Positions 47,805-58,856 of a DNA stretch of 64,000 nt are shown piece after piece. The stretch is from Apoda limacodes (Eukaryota > Arthropoda > Insecta > Lepidoptera > Limacodidae): assembly GCA_946406115.1 (NCBI GenBank), contig OX291543.1:25632815-25696814 (forward strand), written 5' to 3'. Below the pieces are notes generated by a model. It searched no databases. It worked only from the letters and a program-made list of their open reading frames with translations, and was not told where the DNA came from. A program made the position numbers and the translations under genes. How positions within the stretch are numbered: position 1 is the first letter of the stretch; each line of letters starts with the position of its first letter.

Positions 47805-48425
47805 TAATAGGGGTGTATCTCCGTAACTATTGATTGTAGACTAGCAGTTTACTTACAGAAATGATAGATCTCATCAAGATTTTTGTTTCCGATGACAGAC
47901 GTCAAACTAGAAATGGCTTGATTTCCGAAAATATTATTAGTAAACTACCTAGTAGTTTCTTTACAGAAGTGATAGATCTCAAGATTGAGACCTTTATATA
48001 TATCTCCATAACTATTGATCTTAGACTAGAAGTTTCCTTAGAGAAATGATATATCTCATCAAGATCTTTATTTTAGATGACAGATGTCAAATTAGGAAAG
48101 GCTCTATCATTTCGAACGACAGCTGCTAAACTAGAAAAGGCTATAACTCCGTAACTATTGATCTTAGACAGTTTCTCAGAAAATATATATCTCATCAAGA
48201 AGTTTATTTCTGACGACAGCTGTCAAACTAAAAAGGCTATGTATCTTGTAAAATATTGATAGACTAGTAGATTCTTTACAGAAGTGATAGATCTCAAGAA
48301 ACTACAAGTCTTAGAACAATAGTTACGCAGATATAACCCTTCCTATTTTACAGCTATCATCCGAAATAAAGATCTGGATGAAATCTATCAATTCCGTAAA
48401 GAAACTACTAGTCTACTATTGATAT
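47805..48425. repeat. Degenerate copies of the 105-bp repeat, partly inverted
   Basis: 'ccgtaactattgattgtaga ctagcagttt' and 'agaaatgatagatctcatca aga' recur in plus orientation. From about 48290 the orientation reverses ('gaaactactagtctactatt ga' near 48410). This is the same family as 32.4-33.2 kb, but the GGATCATTCTCAC termini are not found. Confidence 0.7.
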
Positions 48426-48429
48426 TTTA

Positions 48430-50900
48430 ACAACAGGAAAACACCATTATCATTAAGTACTTTACATTTATAACAGCTGTTTTGATCCTATTGTCTACAT
48501 AAGTGCTGATGAGTTTCATTGCAGTATTTCCTTCTAGTTCCACTTCAGGGTTCCACGATTGACGAAATCGAATGGCATTCATAGATCACAGAAAAGACCC
48601 AAGTCATCCATTAAATCCTACCAAGCTACAAAATGTGCTTTACAAGCTCAGCCAGCATCGATTGTTGAGCCACCCCTTGTGAATACAAATTGTTTTCTTC
48701 CAATAGAAATCATTATCTTAAATAGGGTAACTTTTTTTTTAAATTTTAAAGACTTAAATGCTATTATGACATCAGTAGGGTTCACAATTCACATATGTAT
48801 TTACAATTAAAATTAAAAGAAGGCATTCATTTACATTTTCTTTATACACTGCCTCTGCTATTGATAAACTGGCCTCCAAAGGATTTGTTGTTAAGACTGG
48901 AATACCCTGGAAAAAATATCGAATAATGATGCAATATCTATTTGTGATTTAAATAGAGATCATATCAACCTCTAACTCTTTCTGCATTAACTATAAAGTC
49001 AATTTCTACGATAAAGTGGTTAAATAAGTAGGTCTTGTCTACCTTAATCGTACGTTCTGTTCACCATATCTATGTAGGTATTCGTATATTTCAATATTAT
49101 TATCTTCATTTGTCCTCTACGCGTTATGTATGTACCTACGCTACGTGTACTAAATAAAACACAATACATATCTAACTGCACTACGTCAATGTTACTAGCT
49201 AGCACGAGATAAGTAGATAGGTAGGTAGCTACAGTACAGAATTCAACGAATCGCTCGTTCAACAGAACAACGCTGCGCCGCGCCGCGCCGACCCAACCGA
49301 TATAGATATAGATATCTACCAGCTAGCTATAGACACGAGGCGACGTTGCCAGCTCTCTTCCGCGCTGCTGGTAGCTTGGTACCTACCGACCAAGGCGAAC
49401 GGGGCGATACAGCGACGTCGTTGTGCGGTGTGCTGGTTTTTACTATTATTAATATATTTATTAGACGGTTGCTTAGTTCGCTTTCTGGCAAGTTTATCGA
49501 CGAATCGAGACTACTGAATAATAAAATTATAGAAACAAAGAAAAAAGTTACGTAGCGAATTGGTTTGAATACTAATTATATGGAAACAAAAAAAGGTTGA
49601 GCTGTATTCCAAACTAGGTATTTATTGAATCACATAAAGAAGTATTATATATATAGATAATTACTTTGTATATGATTATTTATGGTAATTAATTACAAAC
49701 GATTAACAAATCTATCCATCAACAAATGGAAGATTCCCAATGTTAAAATTAGTAGGTGGTAGGTAGGTATTTATTGGTATTCAGCGAACCAATTCCAATA
49801 GAAATGTTGATGTTTTATTCTCAATCGATTTTATGCCTATTATTATACTTAGCTAGCTATGATGATGATAGATAACTTCATATGTCAGGTACCAAGTTAG
49901 GTAATCAAAATCAAATATCAAAAACAAAAACAATAATTTGTTCTACCAAATAAACACTTTATGTATAAAGATTATGAACATGCATAAAATACAATAGTCT
50001 TCAAATTTTGACATTACGAATATGATATTCCATATTTTTTATTCTTCATACAAACTGAGTTCGTTACACTTAATATCTTTAAATTAAACATTCATTTCAC
50101 TACTCAAAACGTGTTATTACCATAAAACGCTACTTATCATGGTCTCAAAACGCATAGTCGTCCATAAAATTCCGTTTAATTATTAATAAAAAAAAAAGAA
50201 TTCATTGAATTAAATAAATGTATAAAATCAACACTAAACATGCATTTTGCGTTTAATGATAAATAGCGATATATGATAATAACACATTTAAAGCAGCAAA
50301 ATGTTTATAGTTATAGAATATTTAGTGCATCGAAGGTTGTATGAGAAAAACCTAAGGGTGTGTATGTATATTACTTCGCTGTAGTTTCATGGAAAATACT
50401 CGGTTGTTTAGTTTGTTGTTTTAAATATTATATAGAAGACTAGTTGATCAGGTCAGCTACCTACTGAACGTATTCGATAAATTAAAAGTTACCTCTGCTA
50501 GCTCGAAAGTTTATAGAAATGATCCTACAAGTATAGAAATATATGGTACTTGTTTACTTATATTCCATTAAAGTTATTAGTAATTCTGAACCTTTATATT
50601 ATAACTGTGTAGACACATAAATATATCTGCTCTGGTCAAGGTAAAATCTGCATGGAACCACTGTATTTCCACGCATTGTCATGACATTTGTTGGATGTTT
50701 ACATACATTTTATACATATTTGATACCTTTTTATGTCCCATTCTTCTTCAGCGACCATTTTAAGAATGCGTCCAATAAGGGTGGCCGCCATTGCAACGAT
50801 GTCAAGTCAGCGATCACATCTAACGACGGAGAGACCCGAATACTAAATATGTGGAGAATTTGTAGTAGAAAAGCTATTTTCCTAGAATCCAAAGTTCTTC
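48430..50900. other. Intronic sequence with one GC-rich patch
   Basis: AT-rich apart from 49255-49440 (GCGCCGCGCCGCGCCGACCC onward), which has CpGs and no convincing frame. Nothing else was recognised. Confidence 0.4.
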
Positions 50901-50904
50901 AGAT

Positions 50905-52390
50905 GGATCTAATCGATAGATTTGCTACCTTGCAAGCAGATCACATATTTTTTTTTTCGTATTTTTTGACGGGCTAGACTTTTTATGTTGTAGTTAATTT
51001 GCAGTAAATTCGTAGTGGAAACAGAATTTTTTCTACAGCCCATAGGCTTTTAGAAGTCGATGATGTAATTTGATATCGAGCACACGAGCAGATCACATAT
51101 AATTTTCTAGCATATTTTTTGACTGGCTAAATTTGTAGTGAAGGAATTAATTTTATAGGTGGAAAACGATAATTATCGGCTAACTTGACATCAAGCTAGC
51201 TAATTACAAATCGATTTTTGCGTATTTTTTGACCGGCTAAACTTCTTATTTTGAAGCAAATTTTTAGTGAAAGAATTATTTTTTTATAACATCTAATCAA
51301 AAAGAGCTGGTTGGTTCCTCGTAAACAGGGATCTAAGTAGCACTTTAGTCCCTAGGGACGCAAAATCATTTCAATTTGGAATGTGGACATTGTTAGTAAA
51401 TGTGCCAATCACCAAAGAGAAGGGATGTTTATGAAGAAGTAAAAACCGCGTGAAATGTATTCTGCCTTTGTAATTGTTTACTCAAATTGGTATTTATGAT
51501 ACTTTTATAAAAAAATTGTGCGTTTTCCTGTACTATTTTTATTTATAAGTGACACTTATCTCTTTTCTCATAGAAGGTGATGAAAAGAAGAGTGTATCAA
51601 ATTATTTTAGCGCCTGCGCCGTCCTTTGAATCCCTCACTGCGCTCCGGATGCTACCTTAGAATCCAAAACTCAAGATTTCATCGCTGAGTTCGGGAATCA
51701 ACTTCAGAATCCTTAGCTCCACCCTGTTTTCAAAATAGCGCACACGCCGTAAACATATTATTTTGATCCCTTGTGATACAATCTACTATTGTAGATCCAA
51801 TAGGTTCCCAGAAATCGATGATCAGGAACTCAAGCTAGCAGAACATAATGTTTTTCGTGCGTATTTTTTGATAGGCTTAACTTCTTGTTTTGAAGCGAAT
51901 ATGTAGTGAAAGAAATTTTGTGTAGCCCATAATTAAAGAAATTTTGTGTAGCCCATAGTTAACTAGAAATTGATGATGATTTGCTAACTTAATATCAAAC
52001 TAGCAGATCATATTGTGTATTCTTTGACAACTTTACCTCTTGTTTTATAGCTAATATGTAGTAAAAGAATTAATTTAGGTTCCCAGAAATCTATGATCAC
52101 ATATAATTTACTCTCTTATTTTAAGACGTACTTTACTGTTTTATTTGTAGCTTAACTATATTTAATTAATAGTTAACAAAATATTTTGTAGAGCCCAAAA
52201 GTTCCCAGAAATCAATGATGTTCTGTTATCTTGATGCCTAGTCCACAATTATAGCTTTCATGCGTCTTTCCCTTTTTACAGGCTTAACTACTTGTTTTGT
52301 AGCTGATTTGTAGTAAAATGATTAAATTTGTAACTCAAAACTATTATGGGGTTCCCGGATATATATAAATCGAAATTATTCATATATTAA
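50905..52390 (+). repeat. Degenerate satellite of about 155-bp units
   Basis: The motif 'gcagatcacata ... cgtattttttgacgggctag ac ... tgtagttaatttgcagta ... cccagaaatcgatgat' recurs in diverged form. Anchors lie near 50963, 51115, 51225, 51866, 52023 and 52270. About 500 bp of unrelated sequence (51290-51790) splits the array. Confidence 0.6.
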
Positions 52391-52539
52391 GCATTCTGCA
52401 AACTTGACATACCTGGCATTGCGCATTTCTGGAAGGTACCATCGACTGCACTTTTCTTCGCACCAGAACGGCCATTATGTTTCATGTTTCAAATTAGTGA
52501 AGGTTTTGATTAAATTCTTAATAAATAATGTTTTTTGTA

Positions 52540-52660
52540 GCTTGTGGACACCAGTCCACTCATATTTTTATTGCACAAATGTGGCCAACAAACTTACGTT
52601 ACCGCCTGATGCTAAGCGGTCACCGTTGCCATTTGACACTTGCAACAGAAGTAAATAAAA
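52540..52660 (-). repeat. LINE 3'-UTR scrap
   Basis: 'gtggccaacaaacttacg ... ccgcctgatgctaagcggtc accgt' matches the 3' end of copies A and D. Confidence 0.6.
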
Positions 52661-53200
52661 ATTTGAAGTTTCCTAGTAATATCAATTATTATATTATAAC
52701 ATTCAACACGGAAAATCACTTAAATCTGGCTTAGTCTACGTCAGAAACTTTCCTATACCAATGCTTTTATTATAACAGACAGTGAATTTGTTTTTTTTTG
52801 TATGTATAGGTACGTGTGGTAGAATGTCAGAAACAAAGAACTTAGCAGTTTGATATATTATTTGATGTTTAAACGCTATTTTATTTATTCCTGGTGAATA
52901 TAGCCTACGTTTTATTAAAAAAAATGCAGGGTTCTATAAAATTCGGGGACGAGGCAGTTAAGGGCTAGTGGAAATGTTACCAACACTTGTCAAAAACTTT
53001 CCAAGGAATTATCTCCATTTTTTTTTAAATTCATGTATTAACAAATAGGTAACTATGATATTTCTCTTTAGATAGCGTGTTCCTTATCTTAAAATGAATA
53101 TGATAAAAAGATATACCTAAAATGCTTGTCACTGACTATTGCCGGTAGCAAAAAATTACATTCATGCGTCTTTCTACAATAGGACTTGCGATCAACGAAG
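52661..53200. other. Intronic sequence, no feature seen
   Basis: AT-rich with no repeat or gene recognised. Confidence 0.45.
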
Positions 53201-53211
53201 TAAGTATAAGA

Positions 53212-53285
53212 GTTGGTGGTGGCCTAGTAGTTTCGGTGTTTGCCTCGCGTTCTGAGGGGCGGCGGAGGTTCGACCTAGGCGTGTA
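53212..53285 (+). repeat. tRNA-like SINE head
   Basis: 'ggtggtggcctagtagtttc ggtgtttgcctcgcg' (A-box-like TGGCCTAGTAG) precedes 'ggcggaggttcgacctagg' (B box GGTTCGACC). It is too diverged and unpaired to be a real tRNA gene. Confidence 0.6.
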
Positions 53286-54008
53286 GCTATAAGCATTTTT
53301 CTTTCGTAACCCTAGGACGCTTGCAACATTACTTAGTGCATTATTTTAGTCATCCAAAGAAAAACTAAAAAGATTTGTTAAAAATCCTCCATAAACAGTA
53401 GGTACCGTTTAACTTTAAATATTAATAACTAAATATTATCAAATACTTATTAGTCATATACGTTAAAACTATTAATGAATAATTCTAAACAAACAGTGTA
53501 TCGTTCAACCCTAAATACAATCAACAATTAGTCTAGTTATCCACGTGATAACTTAAAAGGTACTACAATCGATGACGTCGCACCAAGTGAAACTAGGCAG
53601 GTTTAAAAGAATCATGAGTTGTTGGTCCATCGTTACGTAAGCCCCAACACGATACGATTGCACAATACCTACTCCTACGACCGTTTTTCATTGCTTGTTA
53701 TTTATGTAATGCATATAGGTAGGTTCAAAGCCCAGTTTATTGGATATTAATTCATTTTAAATGACTTTGATGGTTAAAGCATATTATGTATGTTTTAACC
53801 GACTAATAGAAAAGAGGACATCTGATTTACAAATACTTATAATACCTAAACTAATTCATGCACGCTGGTTTTAATTGTTTAATTATACAAATTTTGTGAT
53901 TGATTGGGAATTAGGAAAGGTAGAAGTTGGGGGAGTGTCAGTATCATGTAACAACGCCATAATGTATGTAAAAGTACCAAGTGATTCTTGAAAGTAAATT
54001 CAATACCT
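53286..54008. other. Intronic sequence, no feature seen
   Basis: AT-rich with no gene. Confidence 0.45.
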
Positions 54009-54009
54009 T

Positions 54010-54290
54010 TTTAGGGTTCCGTACCCAGAGGGTGCCAGGAGAACCATATTTATTTCTAAGACTTCGCTGTCTGTCTGTCCGACCATTAAAAGGCTCTTTC
54101 TTTTAGCCCGAAATAGGCAGAAGCCTGATTTTTTTACAGAATATGTGTTATAATGGATCCCCCATATCTAACAAATAAAAAAAAGTTAAAATTTAAGGGG
54201 GGTCCCCATACAAGAGACACATTTTAGTTGTTTTGCTCTATCGTAAAAGCAGAAAGACATACAAACTTTAAACTTGCAGTGAAAAATAAA
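54010..54290 (+). repeat. Lepidopteran AGGGTTCCGTACC repeat, 5' part
   Basis: It begins TTTTTAGGGTTCCGTACCCA, continues 'tctaagacttcgctgtctgt ctg' and 'ggggtccccataca', and ends at an AAAACCAGCCAGGTGTGAGG junction. It corresponds to the first half of the copy at 430-838. Confidence 0.65.
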
Positions 54291-54329
54291 ACCAGCCAGG
54301 TGTGAGGCGGGCCCAAGCCTTTACTATTT

Positions 54330-54532
54330 TAAATTACCGGTACAGCGCCATACAGTAACCGATTTGTTTGTTGGAAACGATATTAAAAGTTAAGCAACGT
54401 CGGGCTTGGTCAGTACTTGGATGGGTGACCGCTTAGCGGTACACTTTCTTTTCTTGTTTGTATATTACGTAAATGGTGGTAGGTACGAAACCCTCGGTGC
54501 ACGAGTCCAACACGCACTTGGCCGGTTTTTAT
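54330..54532 (+). repeat. 5S rRNA-derived SINE, copy 2
   Basis: AGTTAAGCAACGTCGGGCTT followed by GGTCAGTACTTGGATGGGTG ACCGC is a near-exact 3' half of 5S rRNA. The tail GGTACGAAACCCTCGGTGCA CGAGTCC and CACTTGGCCGGTTTTT follows. It is better preserved than the copy at 6490. Confidence 0.82.
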
Positions 54533-54790
54533 AATAAAAAACTTATTGTCAGGAGTCGCGCGCTTCAGAGTTAAGGAATAAATTGCGTACGTCCGACCTC
54601 GTAGCCGGTCGGCGGCACCCAAATTCAATGGGTGGAAGCGCTCGCCGAGATAAGACGTGTGATTTCTAAGCGAACGCGCTAAGGCCACGCGCGTCATCGT
54701 CGTCAGCACGCGTAGTTGTCGCAACCCTAGGCAGCGCGCCTGCCGCGTAATACCGTTGACCCGAGCGGTTAAGTACATTACCTTTAGAGG
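54533..54790. other. GC-rich segment of unknown nature
   Basis: 'gcgtacgtccgacctcgtag ccggtcgg' and 'gccacgcgcgtcatcgtcgt cagcacgcg' form a CpG-rich island immediately after the SINE. A 122-codon minus-strand frame spans it but also runs through the SINE, so I do not call it a gene. Origin unknown. Confidence 0.3.
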
Positions 54791-54889
54791 ACAAATTGGC
54801 TTGCACTAAATGACTATTGAGTTTAGGTGCATTATTGTAGATACGTTTTGTACGGGAGCTGACGGGAGTGAGACTTATTACTTGTTAGA

Positions 54890-55255
54890 ACTATTGCTTA
54901 CTAGTCTTTGCCAGCGGCTCCGCCCGCCCTAAATTCGGTTATCGGCGTGGGACTCTTTTATTTAATCACAGTATTAATACTGTGATTTACTCCTTAATAA
55001 GCCCGCCCTAAATTCGGTTATCGGCGACTGTGATTTACTCCTTAATTACACTAATGAAGTTTGCTGTGGGCTGTAGCTATAGCTAAAGTTCGTTAAAGCT
55101 GGGTTTTAGCTATTCCTGCGGGAATTTTGGAATAAAAAGTAGCTTATATGCTATTCCAGGACCTTACCTGTACGTATGCCAAGTTGCATCCCGATCCCTC
55201 CAGTGGTTGAAGAGAGAAAGAGTAACAAACATTCATCTAAATATGTATCCATCCA
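54890..55255 (-). repeat. Lepidopteran non-autonomous repeat, inverse copy
   Basis: Read on the minus strand it runs from 'agtaactctttctctcttca', through 'gcaacttggcatacgtacag gtaag' and 'ccgcaggaatagc', to 'gccgataaccgaatttaggg cgggcggagccgctgg'. The last is the family end seen at 26040. A block of about 60 bp near the end is tandemly duplicated. Confidence 0.6.
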
Positions 55256-55311
55256 TGTAAATTGGTAAATAAAGTTGTAAAGTTAAAGTTAATTTAAATA
55301 ATAGATCAAGA

Positions 55312-55530
55312 AAAAAAAACCGGCCAAGTGCGAGTCTAACTTGCGCACCAAATGTTCTGTACAAACTTAATATGGAGATAGTTCTTCCATCATGAGATCA
55401 AGTCTCAAAGGTATATGCCTAAATTTTCAGTTTTTGGATCTTGTTCTATATCTGTGATGTTACATCTTACTTCGTGCCAAATTTCATGATCCTAGGTCAA
55501 CAGGATGTACCCTATAGGTTTTGATTTATT
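55312..55530 (-). repeat. Lepidopteran GGAACCCT-tail repeat, reverse orientation
   Basis: It begins AAAAAAACCGGCCAAGTGCG AGTC, the reverse of the tail at 795-838, followed by 'catgagatcaagtctcaaag' and 'ccaaatttcatgatcctagg tcaacagg'-type sequence. Confidence 0.6.
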
Positions 55531-56140
55531 TTTGTCACAATATGCGACCAAAATCACTGTATTTTTGACATATTTTTTATTGCATTACAAAGAGGGGTCC
55601 GTACAAACTTTTTATTGTCTCTTAACTCTTCCTGCGCGTCAGGGCTGCACACTGAGACACCTCCGGACAATGCGTGCCGTGCAAGATTATTAGTATTATT
55701 CTTTGATGTTTTGGAAACCTCATTAGTGAACTGTGTCTACTTTCAGACAGTTTTAAAGTTATTTCACCCAAATAACAGCGACTTGCCCCTATAGCCTAGT
55801 GTATATTTTGGCGGTAGCGATTGTAGAAACATTATTTTCCGGCAAAATACGCAGGATACACGTTGTTTGGTAAAATTACATGAAAAATGTCTTCTTTACA
55901 AGGTCGTTTCTATATATGACGTATAATTTTTTTTTGTTTAATAAAGATAATGCGTTCTCAGTCATCTATTTAATCAACACTATTTCAAACCAGCGTTTTT
56001 GCCCACATGTGACACTAAAAAATCTAAAATATTTTTCATAGAATACCAACTCTCTTCACATTTAAAATACCATTAACCTAATTAGTATTTAAGTCTACCA
56101 GATATTGGAACTGTACTGTTATATTCTTATACTAACACCT
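55531..56140. other. Intronic sequence, no gene
   Basis: A 62-codon frame at 55505-55693 has no recognisable domain. Confidence 0.45.
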
Positions 56141-56375
56141 CAGCCATCTGGTCCCAAAGTAAGCAAACCTTGTTTATGGATACCAGCCAACGGATAAAAA
56201 TACAAACACATATATATATATATATATATATATATTACTTTTCTTTTGTAAATACATACATTATATACATAGAAAACACTCAGTCTCAAGAAAAACAAAA
56301 AAAAAAAAAAATGTTTGACTTGTGCGGGAATTGAACCCAAGCAGCCGGATCATTCATTATCCACGGAGCCGACAA
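56141..56375 (-). repeat. tRNA-derived SINE, copy 3, with a TA microsatellite
   Basis: The minus-strand B box is GGGTTCAATTCCCGCACAAG. The body carries a pure TA run at about 56211-56236, and the far end is CTTTGGGACCAGATGGCTG. The A-box end is diverged. Confidence 0.72.
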
Positions 56376-56449
56376 TCGTATTAGACATTATTAGTATAAA
56401 AGGTACTGTCAGATACATAGTGAATAAGTTTTCACTATGGACAACATTG

Positions 56450-56590
56450 ATTGGGGTCCTTCAAGAATGGATTGATTAGATTTCTCAAAGGGTAGGTAAC
56501 GCGCGAGTATTACACCTATTTTGCAAGCATAGACCACCACGTTGACTGTTCCACAAGAGACGGCCGGGCCGCTTGATTTTCACCTCAGTG
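56450..56590 (+). repeat. LINE 3'-end scrap
   Basis: 'gattagatttctcaaagggt aggtaacgcgcgagtattac acc' matches the 'ttagatttttagaaggtcag caacgcgcgagtgatgcccc' of copy E. Confidence 0.55.
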
Positions 56591-56799
56591 TTATGTATAA
56601 AAAACGTCATTTATTATACTAGACACTTATATATTCACGAAGAATTCTCATGACACGCTCGATCAAACAAATATAAAATCGTGTTTTATATTAAAAAAAA
56701 ATAACAGAACAGTTATATTTCTTTTAAATTGAGGTAACTTACAATCACAACGTTGAAAAAGCTGTCGAACGTTAGTTTGTATTGTGGCAAGTGGCTATA

Positions 56800-57010
56800 T
56801 TTTTGGCTGATGCCCGCAGCAGGTCGTCGACCTGGTTACCCCGCCCCCGCTCCGCGCACCCATCATGCTTTTGGAGCGCGACATTGCAAAACTGTGGTGG
56901 GGCGCTTGCGCCGACAACGTCGCCGGTACTTGGCAACTGGAGGCAACCGGCGAATCGAAACACCTTCACCACGCCATACTTACTTACCTTACAATGGTAA
57001 TGATCGTTGG
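56800..57010. other. GC-rich block, possible cryptic or ancient exon
   Basis: It stands out in base composition (CCGCCCCCGCTCCGCGCACC). Open frames exist on both strands: the minus one (56772-57083) reads SKYGVVKVFRFAGC and on to ASAPPQFCNVALQKHDGC, and the plus one reads MLLERDIAKLWWGACADNVA. Donor-like GTAAGT sequences flank it on the minus strand. No family was recognised and no exon call is made. Confidence 0.25.
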
Positions 57011-57426
57011 CAAAAATAGACAAAAACGAGGCCAGACTACAAAAGAGTATGCACATTTCTGATCTACAGCAGTAACAATACAAGAAAACAGTTTTGTACT
57101 GAATATTTTACGTTGTGATTCATATATGTAGTATATACATGAATCAGAACTTTCGTGTCAGTGTAGTTTCATTTATTTCATTTAGATATGTGTATAATGT
57201 TTCGTCAGTGATAGTAGTTTTTCTACTTCATATGTTTTTAATACAAAACAATAAAATAAAACCCTTTTTGGCGCAAAAAGAGTTTTTGTTTAAAAAACTC
57301 CGACATACAGGTGAAAAATAATAAGACTAGTCCGACTTCGGCGTTTGAATAAAACCCAAACAAGTTTTAACTGAATTGATGTTTTTTTTTTGTTTTTCAA
57401 CTGGTTACAATTATGTATGTCTGTCT

Positions 57427-58856
57427 CTAGATCATCGATTCTCAGAGGGGTCGCGTTTATTGTTAAAGGGGGTCCCAATCTGTTCAAAAAATTCGTTTAT
57501 TAACGGAATGAATTTTAAAGTAGGGTTATAGGTAATATTAAATATTAGTAAGTATCCTATAATTTTGATAGAAACACTCGCGCGCGCCCGACGCGCTTTC
57601 TGTGCGTACATTTTGTAATAGGTAAACTGTAAAAAAAAATCTCGTGACAAAATGTATATGTCGGCGGCCGATCGTAAAACTCGGCAGATCACGAAATTTC
57701 TAGGCACATCGTAAAGTATGGAATAGAAATTATTATATAACTGAACAGATTATTATATGAAGCTTGGCTGGAACGTTTACAAAAGAGAAACTGAATCTAA
57801 CCTAACATACCATGACTTATACAGTATGATTTCTGTTCCTTTCGTTTCCATACTTTACGATCTGCCTAGGAATTTCGTGATCTGCCGGATTGTACGATCG
57901 GCCGCCGACATGTACACGGAGTGCCCGTCCGGCAACTTAACGGCGACAACTTTTCTATCGGGAACCTCTTGCTATGTGGCCGACCGGTCTGAATCCTGGC
58001 GCAGCAGTTATGATTTTAGTAACACCCTCGAACAGGCACGAGTTACATGCGAGATAATTTATATTTGTGATGCGTTTTGACTATCTGCGATATTGAGATA
58101 CCTGTTCTTAGTACTTCTTTTTAGTTCAGTTTGTATTAGGACACATATAATCATACATTAGGTTAGGATATATGATCACATGCTGCAGCAAATAAGAGCC
58201 TGTCTGAAGGAGTTTTGACAGCTTTAACGACTAAATAAACTATTCGTTAAGGCTAGGGTATAGGCTAGACCGCAGTTTTTGTGCAAATTTTGTGGATAAA
58301 TTATGGCATCTAAGGCATTGAAAACATATGTTATAAAACTTGCTGTTGTCTAGTGCATTACCTTACTGAATGATTTTCATTTATTGTATTTAATGCAATA
58401 AAAAATCTGGAAGTGACCGTTGTTTCAACAGTTGTGCAAATTTTTAAAGCGTGTTTTGCTTTTGCTTGTAATGAAAGTTGGTTAAATAATTAGAATAGCT
58501 TGTTATCTAGTGCATAGACTCTAAGTTGTAGCGAAAAGTCAAAAAATGTGACTACAAAACGGTATTAACGTTAAATTCTATACAAAAATTTTAAAGTTTT
58601 AAGGCGTCATTACGGTATAAATTACTTAAGAAGTATATAACATATATATATCTCATAGTAATGTATATGACATTATCTAATGATTTATAGTACATTTACA
58701 TACACAACGTTAGAATTACAGAAATTAGCTTTCTGGCCTATATCGCCCTCTTAAGATTTTATTATAATTTTTAGTAAAGGGGTCGCAAAACTTTTTCTCA
58801 ACTTTTTGGCATATTTGGGGGTCGGGATATAAAAAGGCTGAGAAACGATGCTCTAG
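57427..58856. mobile_element. Possible hAT-like non-autonomous element
   Basis: CTAGATCATCGATTCTCAG on the left is mirrored by CTGAGAAACGATGCTCTAG on the right (17 of 19 match). Each end is followed inwards by GGGGTCGC/GGGGTC-type sequence. 'CATCGTTTCTCAGCCTTTTT' is hAT-like. No clear 8-bp duplication and no transposase. Confidence 0.42.
57658..57911. repeat. Inverted repeat, 65-bp arms
   Basis: Left arm ATGTCGGCGGCCGATCGTAA ... CACATCGTAAAGTATGGA is mirrored at 57847-57911 with only a few mismatches. The 124-bp spacer has no special content. It is nested inside the hAT-like element and may be a MITE. Confidence 0.65.

Noticed and set aside
54380..54440. Functional 5S rRNA gene
   Set aside because: Only the 3' half is recognisable, and it is fused to a SINE tail. 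The second copy at 6510 has the same truncated structure.
54410..54778. 122-codon minus-strand open frame
   Set aside because: It runs antisense through the 5S-derived SINE and a CpG-rich block. No recognised domain.
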